A stretch of 64,000 nt of DNA from Saprospiraceae bacterium (lineage in GTDB: Bacteria > Bacteroidota > Bacteroidia > Chitinophagales > Saprospiraceae): the NCBI GenBank assembly GCA_016715985.1, contig JADJXD010000001.1, positions 5,460,300 through 5,524,299 on the forward strand, in the 5' to 3' direction. The notes below the pieces were generated by a model. That model had not been told where the DNA came from and did not search any database. It saw only the letters and a program-made list of their open reading frames with translations. Shown one piece after another: positions 1-7,595 of this stretch (the stretch's first letter is position 1; every line of letters begins with the position of its first letter). The translations under genes and the position numbers were made by a program.

Positions 1-2877
1 ATATCCTAATTGATTGTTACTTCTTACATTCAGTCCACATGCGCCACCACTACCCGAAAATATAATGCCTGCATTTGTTGCCTGAATACCATTTGGCTTG
101 ACCCAACAGGAAATGGTCATGGTATTTGTAGTTATGTTATACGGTTGTATGACTGCATAATCTGTATTAGCATTCAAGGATAATGATTTTCCCGGAATAG
201 TATCCAATTCACATCGGTTTTCAAAAGATATCATTCCCGGAATGGTTTTGGTGGCAGTCCCGAATACATCAGTTACTGTAAGCGTAACGTCATAATTCCC
301 TGTATTTGAATAAATTACCTTAGGATTGCGAAGTGTCGATGAAGCAGGACTCCCACCCGGAAAATTCCATTGCCAGGACACATTCTGATCTGAAACCACT
401 GAATGATCTACAAAATAGACCGTATCTCTTGAACAATAAATTTTGTCCGTATTGGCAGATGGAAAGGCAACAGGAGTACTGTTTGTGTACATGGGTGACT
501 CCCAAACCGATCTGTCTGTGGCGTTTCGTATTTTTTGTTTACGATAATAAGCTTCCATTCTGGTACTATGCGTTTGAGCAGGTAATCCCTGAGAAAATAA
601 TACCCAATCCGATAAATTATCATCTTTGTAATACACGCCTTTTCTTGTGCCAATATAAAGTCCGTGTGCACTACCCTTTTGCAAAAACATAGAAGTAGGA
701 GACTGACCATGGAGACCCGTTCCACTGATATTCTGCCAGTTTGCACCTCCATTTGAGGAGTAGAAAACTGAAAATCCATTTATATTACTATCGTACATGG
801 ATGTTCTTGCAATCCAGACTTTCATTGGATCATCATGATCTACCACGATATCATACGGTATCCAAAGGGAAGTTCCACCCAGAATAGCTGAAGAAGGCGT
901 AATTTCCACAAAATTATAACCACCATCTACCGACCTGTAAATTCTTTTTGTCCCCCACCAATCCGGGAAAGTACAAACATATATCACATTCAGATTACTC
1001 CAGCAATGGTCCATGGATGCAATATCTACTCCAAAATCGTATAACATTTCAAAAGTATAACCATCATCTTTCGTACGATACAATTTTGTCCCGCTACCGG
1101 TCAACCAGTGCATGTAATACCGGGGATCAATCAATAAATCATTAGAAGCACCGGTGATGTATGTATTATTCGGTTTGTTGCTAAAAGTTCGTGCAACCGG
1201 ACTGATGGTCCGATCAGATTTAAGTGTTTTGATATCATATTGGCTGTACACTTGTCTGTCCAGCCCCGGATTGACAAAACCCATCGTGCCGTCTCCCCCA
1301 TCCGTACAAAGCCAATCATTTAAATACACATTTTCTTCTCTCAGCATGGTGCCGTTATGATATGCTCCGCCCAACATCACGTCTCCGTACCACCAGCCTT
1401 GACCGTATCCCCAGAAATCTGTTCCCGTGATACCTACATTTCTTCTTTGGAAATTTTGTCCTTTGTCATTGGAATAAAATATTCCGCCATCACATGCAAC
1501 CCATATTTCACGGGTGTGCTGGTAATACTGGATATCATGAATATCTGCATGTACATAATTTGGTTTATAGGAATGAGACCATTTTGACGGGCAGGTAAAT
1601 GAATTGCCGCCATTCGACGAAACCCAAAGATTTACTCCTGCCAGAAAGATGCTGTCCGTGTTGGTCGGAGAAACCGCAAAACCCATATCATAATAATATT
1701 GCCCGCCATCATCTGTGCCGTCATCACTCCAGGCCATCAGGTTTGGATTGCTTAAAGAAGGTGGACCGGCAGGCTGAGGACCACAACATCTGAAAGTCCA
1801 GTTACTTCCCTGATCTGTACTGACATAAACACCATACAATCCACTACCCCCATTTGCCAGACCTGAACAATGTGCATATACATGATTTGGGTTAGCCGGA
1901 GAAACTGCAATTTCAGTTCTCTCCTGATGACCACCGGCAGGAGGCACAGGCCATCCGGTACCGGTTAAAGAAAAATTTAACCCTGAATTCGTTGACCGAA
2001 AAAACTCTGTTCTGGTGCCGTTTTTTCGGACTGCATAAACAGTTGTATGATTGGTCGGATGAATTTCTACTTCCTGAAAATCGCCGGCTTGGACCATTGT
2101 CCAGGTAGTTGCACCGTCCGTGGTGCGATACAGTCCATCATTAGTACACGCAAAAAGTATGTTATTGTTAGAAGGAAGCATACGAATATCTCTGACACTT
2201 AAAGACAAATTCTGAAAGGACTGACTTCCGGTTGGTAAAAACGTATTTCCACCATTAACGGATTTATAAATTGAATTGGAAAGGGAAGCATACACAATAT
2301 TTTCATTGGTATAGTCTATTTCAATTGCATAAACAGTATTTACCAGTAAATTTGCTGTCAATGGCGTCCAGGTGATACCCCGATCCGATGAGCGCCACAA
2401 TCCTGCGGTGGCTGTTCCGGCATAGACAACATTTGGATTGGAAATGGATTGTTCTACTGTATAAACATGTGCAGACCCGGGGGCGTAACTTCTCGCTGCC
2501 GCTGAATGATCCCAATCATAAGGTCCGATGGATTGCCAGTCAGAAGGATTATTCCTCTCAGCGTTGGCCTTTTCTCTTTGCAAAAGATATGTTCTGTCTT
2601 CGGATTTTGTTCGCTTATGTTCTCTGGCAAAACTTCTGAGCCATTTTTTAAAATATTGGGTATGACCATTTTTTACAAAAGGATTATTGGCATAATATGC
2701 TTCATATTGGCGAATGACTTCACCGGGATCAGCATTCTCTTTATACATTTCTCTTGCCCAAGCAGGGAGCGACGGATCACTGGAATGACTGTATTTCATT
2801 AATTCCTGTCCGGTCAGAGATATTGAGAAAAACAAAATAAAGGTAATAAGAGAAGCGTAAAACTTATTCTTTAGCAT
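1..2877 (-). CDS. Secreted BNR/sortilin-repeat protein with PKD and lectin-like domains (3' end outside window)
   Basis: A reading frame of 959 codons is open from the ATG at 2877 to the left edge, so the C-terminus is not seen. Residues 1 to about 25 are a signal peptide. Between roughly residues 150 and 720 there are repeated Asp-box motifs (SSDRGITW, TTDGATTW, STDQGSNW, SVDGGYNF, SSNGGANW), as in VPS10/sortilin-type beta-propellers. A PKD-like domain follows near residues 815-880 (WNFPGGSP, then YDVTLTVTD), and the start of a LamG/concanavalin-like domain (ISCWVKPNG) runs into the edge. Such proteins in Bacteroidota are usually exported and end in a sorting domain, which here would lie outside. 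No substrate can be named. The gene is transcribed away from mpl, 58 bp downstream of it on the same strand. Confidence 0.9.
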   Translation of the reverse strand, partial: MLKNKFYASLITFILFFSISLTGQELMKYSHSSDPSLPAWAREMYKENADPGEVIRQYEAYYANNPFVKNGHTQYFKKWLRSFAREHKRTKSEDRTYLLQREKANAERNNPSDWQSIGPYDWDHSAAARSYAPGSAHVYTVEQSISNPNVVYAGTATAGLWRSSDRGITWTPLTANLLVNTVYAIEIDYTNENIVYASLSNSIYKSVNGGNTFLPTGSQSFQNLSLSVRDIRMLPSNNNILFACTNDGLYRTTDGATTWTMVQAGDFQEVEIHPTNHTTVYAVRKNGTRTEFFRSTNSGLNFSLTGTGWPVPPAGGHQERTEIAVSPANPNHVYAHCSGLANGGSGLYGVYVSTDQGSNWTFRCCGPQPAGPPSLSNPNLMAWSDDGTDDGGQYYYDMGFAVSPTNTDSIFLAGVNLWVSSNGGNSFTCPSKWSHSYKPNYVHADIHDIQYYQHTREIWVACDGGIFYSNDKGQNFQRRNVGITGTDFWGYGQGWWYGDVMLGGAYHNGTMLREENVYLNDWLCTDGGDGTMGFVNPGLDRQVYSQYDIKTLKSDRTISPVARTFSNKPNNTYITGASNDLLIDPRYYMHWLTGSGTKLYRTKDDGYTFEMLYDFGVDIASMDHCWSNLNVIYVCTFPDWWGTKRIYRSVDGGYNFVEITPSSAILGGTSLWIPYDIVVDHDDPMKVWIARTSMYDSNINGFSVFYSSNGGANWQNISGTGLHGQSPTSMFLQKGSAHGLYIGTRKGVYYKDDNLSDWVLFSQGLPAQTHSTRMEAYYRKQKIRNATDRSVWESPMYTNSTPVAFPSANTDKIYCSRDTVYFVDHSVVSDQNVSWQWNFPGGSPASSTLRNPKVIYSNTGNYDVTLTVTDVFGTATKTIPGMISFENRCELDTIPGKSLSLNANTDYAVIQPYNITTNTMTISCWVKPNGIQATNAGIIFSGSGGACGLNVRSNNQLGY

Positions 2878-2934
2878 AAAAAAGATATTTGAAGACAAAA
2901 TTATCTGTAAAAATAAAACTTGAAAACACAATTC

Positions 2935-4275
2935 CTAATTACTCAAGGCAGAAATATCCATTTTATTAAAATTTCCGGATGTCATCAACAATATATTCCA
3001 GTCATGGTAATTATCACTCTTCAATTTTTCCAACAAGATATTTTCATCCGTAATTACTTCAAGATTTGGGTGGTTAAAACAGGTTTTTATAAAAGCATCA
3101 TCCGGCAAAGGCATATTTTTCATTTTTAAAGTATGAATATTGTAAAACACATACGCTTTGTCTGCATCTTTCAAACTGTCTTTGTACTGCGGCATAAAAG
3201 CTTCATTCAAACTCGAAAAAGTATGTAACTCCAGCACTGCAAGCAGTTTTTTTGAACCAAACCATTCTTTTACGGAAGTGCATGTTGCTGTTACCTTTGA
3301 AGGGGCATGGGCAAAATCCAGAAAAACACTTCTGTTTATTGATTCTGATAATTTTTGCAGTCTTTTTCCTGCTCCCGTAAAATCACGAATAGCATTCAGA
3401 AAATCTTCAGGTGTGATGCCCAAAGCCTGACAAACCAAAAGAGCTGCATTCATATTGGCAAGATTGTGATTGCCAATCACTGAAATGGGATAATTTGTAT
3501 TTTGATAATGAACAGCTTGATTTTCAGATTTCTCCAGACTCTGATAGGAAACAATATTTACAGAGTTGTGGACATCGGCAACAATAGATGACAGTTCCGG
3601 ATCATTTTGATTAAAAATGAGTGTTCCGTCCTGTTCAATGGTTTTGATATAATTGGCAAATTGTTCCTTATAAATTTCAAATGTCGGAAAAACATTTATA
3701 TGGTCCCATGCAATTCCCGTAATCACTGTGATATGCGGGTGGTAATGCATTATTTTCGGTATTCTGTCTATCGGACTGCTGAGATACTCATCCCCTTCAA
3801 TGATGATTAATGGTGCATCTGAAATGCGAACCATTTTCTCAAATCCATCCAATTGCGCTCCCACCAGATAATCAAAATCAAACCCCTGTTTCTTTAAAAC
3901 AAACATAATCATGGCAGTAGTGGTCGTTTTCCCGTGACTTCCTGCAACTACTACCCTTTTTTTGAGAACTGATTGCTGATAAACAAATTCAGGATAAGAA
4001 TATATCCTGATTCCCAGCTTTTGGGCTTCCAATAGTTCCGCATTATCCAATCTGGCGTGCATCCCCAGAATGACAGCACTCAGGTCAGAAGATATTTTTT
4101 CCGGAAACCAGCCAAATTTTTCGGGAAGAATACCAGCCTCTTTTAATCTGGTGAAGGATGGTTCGTAAATCTCGTCATCTGATCCAGTCACTATGTATCC
4201 CATGTCCTTTAAATCCAGAGCGAGATTGTGCATGGCAGCACCTCCAATGGCAATAAAATGAATTCTTTTTTGCAT
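2935..4275 (-). CDS. mpl: UDP-N-acetylmuramate:murein tripeptide ligase (Mpl), MurC-like
   Basis: Cytoplasmic Mur-ligase family protein of 446 residues. The N-terminus has the Rossmann-like start of MurC/Mpl (HFIAIGGAAMHNLAL). The ATP-binding loop GSHGKTTTT lies at residues 112-120, followed by a central domain with IIEGDEYLSS and AWDHINVFP, and a C-terminal ligase domain with FLDFAHAPSK. In this family Mpl joins recovered L-Ala-D-Glu-meso-DAP peptides to UDP-MurNAc, thereby recycling wall peptides. MurC is the main alternative. The length and the VTGSDDEIYEPS segment, known from Mpl proteins, favour Mpl. The start at 4275 fits the family N-terminus. The promoter of the divergent tRNA lies about 70 bp upstream of the start. 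Confidence 0.88.
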   Translation of the reverse strand: MQKRIHFIAIGGAAMHNLALDLKDMGYIVTGSDDEIYEPSFTRLKEAGILPEKFGWFPEKISSDLSAVILGMHARLDNAELLEAQKLGIRIYSYPEFVYQQSVLKKRVVVAGSHGKTTTTAMIMFVLKKQGFDFDYLVGAQLDGFEKMVRISDAPLIIIEGDEYLSSPIDRIPKIMHYHPHITVITGIAWDHINVFPTFEIYKEQFANYIKTIEQDGTLIFNQNDPELSSIVADVHNSVNIVSYQSLEKSENQAVHYQNTNYPISVIGNHNLANMNAALLVCQALGITPEDFLNAIRDFTGAGKRLQKLSESINRSVFLDFAHAPSKVTATCTSVKEWFGSKKLLAVLELHTFSSLNEAFMPQYKDSLKDADKAYVFYNIHTLKMKNMPLPDDAFIKTCFNHPNLEVITDENILLEKLKSDNYHDWNILLMTSGNFNKMDISALSN

Positions 4276-4342
4276 TTTTAGCTTAAGTTTGGAGCAAATG
4301 TACAGCTACAAGCAATATTCTTCATAAATAAATCACATAATA

Positions 4343-4374
4343 TTTTGATTTTATAAATATAATCCTTACTTTTG
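4343..4374 (+). promoter_or_regulatory. Bacteroidota-type promoter for the initiator tRNA
   Basis: TTTTG at 4343-4347 and TACTTTTG at 4367-4374 are separated by 19 bp. This matches the known Bacteroidota housekeeping promoter (TTTG, about 19 bp, TAnnTTTG). The tRNA begins 64 bp further on. Confidence 0.7.
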
Positions 4375-4438
4375 CAATCCAATTAAAAACAAGGGTATAA
4401 AGATACCTGCATATGGAAAAAATAAAAAGCAACAACAT

Positions 4439-4511
<73 letters not shown>

Positions 4512-4520
4512 CAAATGAAA

Positions 4521-4554
4521 GGGCAATTGATTGATAATCAATGCCCTTTTTTTA
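4521..4554 (+). terminator. Rho-independent terminator after tRNA-fMet
   Basis: Inverted repeat (GGGCAATTGAT against ATCAATGCCC, with one bulged A) followed by seven T, 10 bp after the tRNA. Confidence 0.75.
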
Positions 4555-4573
4555 TTGTGAATAACGATATATT

Positions 4574-4656
4574 ATAGTCGGGCTTATTACTCCTCCTAAG
4601 GCGGATCACAGGTTCGATGTCCGCAACAAACAGATTCACCTACAAATGAAGCATCT
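4574..4656 (+). repeat. Degenerate tRNA-fMet tail, copy A
   Basis: This stretch resembles the initiator tRNA from its anticodon arm onward: TCGGGCTTATTAC matches TCGGGCTCATAAC, then ATCACAGGTTCGA matches the T arm, and CCTACAAATGAA matches the 3' end and its flank. It cannot fold as a working tRNA because there is no acceptor 5' half and the anticodon is lost. A GC-rich insertion breaks the T arm. It lies 60 bp after the intact tRNA. Confidence 0.65.
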
Positions 4657-4691
4657 ATATAATAGTCAGGTTTTTATATGGTAGATCACGA
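4599..4691 (+). repeat. 93-bp direct repeat, left copy (right copy 5114-5206)
   Basis: Bases 4599-4691 recur at 5114-5206 with a single difference (CAGATTC against CTGATTC), an offset of exactly 515 bp. The repeat contains the T-arm-like part of the tRNA tail, a weak hairpin with T run, and the first 14 bases of the GIY-YIG reading frame (ATGGTAGATCACGA). Confidence 0.9.
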
Positions 4692-4956
4692 AATCTTTGC
4701 AGTCTATGTCTTATATTCTCTTAAATCTAACATCTTCTATACCGGTTTTACTGGTAATCTGATTAAGAGATATCATGATCATAACTACCTGAATTTGTCT
4801 GGTTTTACAACGAAGCATAGACCTTGGATAGTTTTATATACCGAAATCTATCTCACTAAATCAGAAGCTCTCAAAAGAGAAAAATTCCTTAAATCAGGCA
4901 AATGCAGAGAATTAATTAAACAGAATATTGCTCCTGAATATTTAGCACATTTTTAG
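4678..4956 (+). CDS. GIY-YIG nuclease-superfamily protein
   Basis: A small protein of 92 residues forming one GIY-YIG domain. The first strand holds VYVLYS, a variant of the GIY half, and FYTGFTGNL corresponds to the YIG half. RYHDHN supplies the conserved Arg/His region, and the C-terminal helix (EALKREKFLKSGKCRE) is typical of the YhbQ/UPF0213 branch found widely in Bacteroidota. These proteins are single-domain, with poorly known DNA roles. The gene fills the interval between two tRNA-tail copies exactly: its ATG is inside the direct repeat at 4599-4691, and its stop codon is the TAG that opens the next tRNA-like copy. This placement suggests it moved, or is moved, together with the tRNA fragments. 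Confidence 0.85.
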   Translation: MVDHEIFAVYVLYSLKSNIFYTGFTGNLIKRYHDHNYLNLSGFTTKHRPWIVLYTEIYLTKSEALKREKFLKSGKCRELIKQNIAPEYLAHF

Positions 4957-5030
4957 ATCGTCGGGCTCATTACTCCGCCGAGGCGGATCACAGGTTCGAG
5001 GTCCGCCTCAGGCTGGATTCCCGCTACAAA
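4957..5030 (+). repeat. Degenerate tRNA-fMet tail, copy C, with palindromic insertions
   Basis: ATCGTCGGGCTCATTAC matches the anticodon arm of the initiator tRNA, and GGATTCCCGCTACAAA matches its 3' acceptor end. Two palindromic GC-rich blocks are inserted: TCCGCCGAGGCGGA at 4974-4987, within the anticodon region, and GTCCGCCTCAGGCTGGA in the T arm. No complete cloverleaf can form. Confidence 0.7.
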
Positions 5031-5032
5031 GT

Positions 5033-5068
5033 GAAGCCTGGCTATAATAATATAGTCAGGCTTTTTTT
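5033..5068 (+). terminator. Rho-independent terminator after tRNA-like copy C
   Basis: AAGCCTGgCTAT pairs with ATAGtCAGGCTT and is followed by a run of T. It sits where the tRNA terminator would sit relative to copy C, so the whole tRNA-tail-plus-terminator unit appears to have been copied. Confidence 0.65.
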
Positions 5069-5088
5069 ATGGTGAGTAACGTATATTT

Positions 5089-5206
5089 ATTGTCGGACTC
5101 TTTATTCCAACTTAGGCGGATCACAGGTTCGATGTCCGCAACAAACTGATTCACCTACAAATGAAGCATCTATATAATAGTCAGGTTTTTATATGGTAGA
5201 TCACGA
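5089..5206 (+). repeat. Degenerate tRNA-fMet tail, copy B, and right half of the 93-bp direct repeat
   Basis: TGTCGGACTCTTTATTC is a worn anticodon arm. From 5114 on, the sequence is nearly identical to 4599-4691. It ends with ATGGTAGATCACGA, the first codons of the GIY-YIG gene, but no nuclease frame follows. It may be a relic of a second, lost GIY-YIG copy. Confidence 0.7.
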
Positions 5207-5475
5207 TAGCAACGCAGCGACGAAGGTGCAACCTACGCCGAACGGGGATTATAGGTGAAGGACGATTACCTTGTTAATGGGTTTTACCCTAATTTTCTAT
5301 CTGTCTTTTTAACCTTTTTAGCAAGGTTGGATTTAAACAATCCATAGGTTGTATATATTCCTAGAAGTCACAATAATTTGCCACACTTTGTCTCAACTTT
5401 TCCACAAAACTAACACTTTTCAACACCCCCTAGAACCCCATAGTAATACATAATAATAATCTTAATATGATTAAT
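5207..5475. other. Intergenic stretch without a gene
   Basis: An AT-rich interval with no convincing reading frame. At 5218-5246 it holds a REP-like block (AAGGTGCAACCTACGCC, then GAACGGGGA), related to blocks near 9850 and 61764. The rest shows nothing that I recognise. Confidence 0.5.
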
Positions 5476-5634
5476 TTAATTAAAATGCAAATCTAAAGGA
5501 AGTTGCAAACTTCGACCATCCGGATTCACTGTTTTATGCGCTACAGCATAATCCAAAAGCTGCACATCCTGTATCGGTACAGCTACCGGCATAGCTGCCA
5601 AAGCATAAGAAGTGGTAGTGGTTCTGAAAGGGTT
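5476..5634 (-). pseudogene. Unrecognised coding remnant
   Basis: On the minus strand about 52 codons are open and end in TAA at 5476-5478. The translation looks protein-like (SYALAAMPVAVPIQDVQ, then LLDYAVAHKTVNPDGRSLQL), but there is no proper start and no upstream continuation, because the SUKH gene ends just before it in another frame. The segment coding for GRSLQL contains the GAAGTT-GCA-AACTTC hairpin. It is probably the 3' end of a lost gene. I do not recognise the family. Confidence 0.35.
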
Positions 5635-5644
5635 TTAGATGCCA

Positions 5645-6043
5645 TTAAGATTGGGGTAAGTTTAACAAACTAACGAAACTTTCAAAATCAGGAGCTATTT
5701 CGACGAAGTCGATTAGGTCAGACTCTACGTAATAAATTTTCCCAAAATTAGCTTGCCCAATACCCATACAAACTCCTTCACTACCTAAAAATGTTCCAAT
5801 TGAAATTACTTCATTATCTATAAACTCATGGTAGGAATTTCTCTAAGCTAAAATATTTATTAACTCAACTAAATTAAACAATTTATCTATGCATACTATT
5901 GTAGTTTTAGAATTTAACAAAATTTCTACATCGTAAGTTTTCTTTAAACTCCAATGCGACTTCAAAAAATCTTTATAATTTGAAGATAATTTAATATTAA
6001 ATATTCTTTCAATACCTAAAATTATTTGAATTATAGTTATCAT
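5645..6043 (-). pseudogene. SUKH/SMI1-KNR4-type immunity protein gene with an in-frame stop
   Basis: The frame opens at 6043 and stops at a TAG (5843-5845). The same frame then continues without interruption to TAA at 5645-5647, giving 132 codons in total. The first part has the SUKH start (IERIFNIKLSSNYKDFLKSH). The part after the TAG has the typical second half (ISIGTFLGSEG, then IAPDFESFVSLLN). SUKH proteins are cytoplasmic immunity proteins that neutralise nuclease toxins of polymorphic toxin systems. The partner is the WHH nuclease domain directly upstream (6 bp apart). The single nonsense codon is either decay or a sequence error. Confidence 0.7.
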
Positions 6044-6048
6044 ATTTT

Positions 6049-6318
6049 TTAAAATTGAGGAGACGGGAACAAAATCATTTTTTTAATATCATTCTTTACG
6101 GCATCTAAATTATGCTCAATTACGGCCTTTCCACCTGTATGTGATAAACCACCTAAACCTGGATTGTTCAGATTTTTTGGAACTAACATGAGAGTCTTAC
6201 CATCTTCATGGTGATGCCATATATAATCAGGAAATTGCGCAAGATGACCATCTTTTGATTCACCAAATCCCATTTTTTTATTTATTGCTTTGAAATCTAA
6301 ATCATGGTCACCATTCAA
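6049..6318 (-). CDS. WHH-type HNH/endonuclease VII toxin tip (orphan C-terminal domain)
   Basis: The short protein is almost entirely a WHH nuclease domain: NGDHDLDFKAINKK, then the hallmark DYIWHHHEDGKTLMLVP, and SHTGG near the end. In known systems this domain is the C-terminal toxin part of a long secreted polymorphic toxin, and it cuts nucleic acid in a neighbouring cell. Here the delivery part is missing. The listed start is a TTG, and the frame stays open upstream through the adjacent repeat (to about 6420) without an ATG. The repeat may therefore have replaced the 5' part of the gene. The SUKH immunity gene follows after 6 bp. Confidence 0.7.
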   Translation of the reverse strand: MNGDHDLDFKAINKKMGFGESKDGHLAQFPDYIWHHHEDGKTLMLVPKNLNNPGLGGLSHTGGKAVIEHNLDAVKNDIKKMILFPSPQF

Positions 6319-6321
6319 TTC

Positions 6322-6600
6322 CCCCGATGGTCGCAGTTTGCAACTGCGATCCCATATTTTATGAATTTTTAATTCATCTTTTGTCCGATATTTAGTGAAC
6401 TGGTCAAATATCCTTCAGTTTCTCAATATCCAAAGATAATATCCCATCATTAAATATATTGTAAATCGAATAAAAATTTTATCAAGATTCTTTTCATCGG
6501 TAGTCCGTCTCAGAGCCGAACTACCGAATACGATGCGATGGCTCTAAGACATCGTTGCGGTATCCATCGGTTTTATTTATATTATGAAGACACCATCGGT
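6322..6600. repeat. Family-1 interspersed repeat, copy 1
   Basis: Composite repeat with three structured parts: the hairpin CGCAGTT-TGC-AACTGCG (6332-6348), the palindrome ATGAATT-ttt-AATTCAT, and the hairpin TCGGTAG...CTACCGA (6497-6527, 17-nt loop), followed by GGCTCTAAGACATCG. Related copies lie at 10689, 11580, 12740, 46680, 47585 and 52745. All sit between genes and all have the same orientation. Confidence 0.85.
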
Positions 6601-6659
6601 TGCCGTAGCTGGCGTGCCATCCCGACAGGGTGGCATGATCGTGCTACGGCTTGTTAGTG
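6592..6659. repeat. attC-like hairpin site downstream of gene 6654-7499
   Basis: GCCGTAGC (6602-6609) pairs with GCTACGGC (6643-6650), with an inner pairing of TGCCATCCC and GGGTGGCA. GTTAGTG (6653-6659) sits at the gene side and contains the stop codon of the neighbouring gene. The outer box at the far side (CACCATC) is degenerate. The site is homologous to 12892-12960. Confidence 0.45.
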
Positions 6660-7499
6660 ATCGTAATTTCTTTTTTCAACTTTGTAATTAATTATTTTTC
6701 TTTCACCTATTGAAGAAACTTGAATTTCCTTTTTCAGTAGTCCTTGTTTACTGTACTTGTATATTTTGTATTGAGTTCCTGAATCCTTTCCACCTATAGT
6801 TTCCTTAATTACATTTCCCAAGTTATCATATTCATAGAAGAAAGGGACTATGAAATTAGTATCAATTTTAGTAGTGTCAAGTTCAGAAACCTCAGTTGAA
6901 TATTCTTGTTTCTCAATTATTCGCTTATTGTTGTCAAGATACTGATATTCACCAAATCCAATTTCTCTTTGAGTACTTTTTCTTAGACATCTTTCAGTTC
7001 TATTGTTTTGAATTTCGTTCAATTCGCAATTGAATTCAGCAGTTGTACCGTGAGCTAATATAATGCTTTTGTATACAACTGGATTGGCTGTCGTGTCAAG
7101 ATATTGGTTTCGTCTGTGATATACTGTATCCCAAATTTGCCCCTTATATGTAACATAAATCCAATCTAAAAGAAGATTGTTAGATGTAAAAGATTTAGTT
7201 GTTTCAGAAACAATTGAGCCATCTTTTATTGTGGTTGATTTTATCACATTATTATTTGTGTCAAATGTATTTTTGGTATTAATTGAACCAAGACTTGAAT
7301 TTCTTTTTATCTCATCTCTAACTTTTACTCCATTTTCGTATTCTATTCTATGCTCCATTTCCGTAACTATATCTGAATATTCAGAACTAATTTGATAATT
7401 GGCGACAATGTTTATTAAGCCTTCAGTGTTTAAGGACTCTGCACAGCCAAGAATAAGTAATAACGTAAAAAAGAAGAGTGTTTTTATAATACTATTCAT
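6654..7499 (-). CDS. Hypothetical lipoprotein with YD-repeat-like tail
   Basis: A 281-residue protein with a lipoprotein signal: a hydrophobic stretch ending in LILGC, with the lipid-bearing Cys at about residue 19. It is therefore probably anchored in the outer or inner membrane. The middle is rich in Thr, Asn and charged residues without a recognisable domain. The last third (FYEYDNLGNVIKETIGG, then YKIYKYSKQGLLKKE) resembles the YD-type repeats of Rhs-like and YwqK-like proteins. Function unknown. The gene is framed by attC-like hairpins on both sides (6592-6659 and 7518-7583) and reads in the same direction as all genes of this block. Confidence 0.75.
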   Translation of the reverse strand: MNSIIKTLFFFTLLLILGCAESLNTEGLINIVANYQISSEYSDIVTEMEHRIEYENGVKVRDEIKRNSSLGSINTKNTFDTNNNVIKSTTIKDGSIVSETTKSFTSNNLLLDWIYVTYKGQIWDTVYHRRNQYLDTTANPVVYKSIILAHGTTAEFNCELNEIQNNRTERCLRKSTQREIGFGEYQYLDNNKRIIEKQEYSTEVSELDTTKIDTNFIVPFFYEYDNLGNVIKETIGGKDSGTQYKIYKYSKQGLLKKEIQVSSIGERKIINYKVEKRNYDH

Positions 7500-7517
7500 T
7501 TCATTTTCGCTTATGAT

Positions 7518-7583
7518 CGCTAACGTTTTTGCTTTGTGATGGTTTTGGCGATAGCCAAACTATCATCAAAGCATGTGTTAGTG
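7518..7583. repeat. attC-like recombination site candidate
   Basis: Outer boxes CGCTAAC (7518-7524) and GTTAGTG (7577-7583) are inverted. Inside are two 19-nt arms, GCTTTGTGATGGTTTTGGC (7531-7549) and GCCAAACTATCATCAAAGC (7554-7572), which pair almost fully with one unpaired base on each side. The outer AAC/GTT boxes, imperfect arms, short loop and position just after a stop codon match the layout of integron attC sites. The outer boxes deviate from the strict RYYYAAC/GTTRRRY consensus. Confidence 0.5.
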
Positions 7584-7595
7584 GATGTATTTTTA

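Noticed and set aside
4574..5150. Additional tRNA genes
   Set aside because: The three copies lack the acceptor 5' half and D arm and cannot fold into a cloverleaf.
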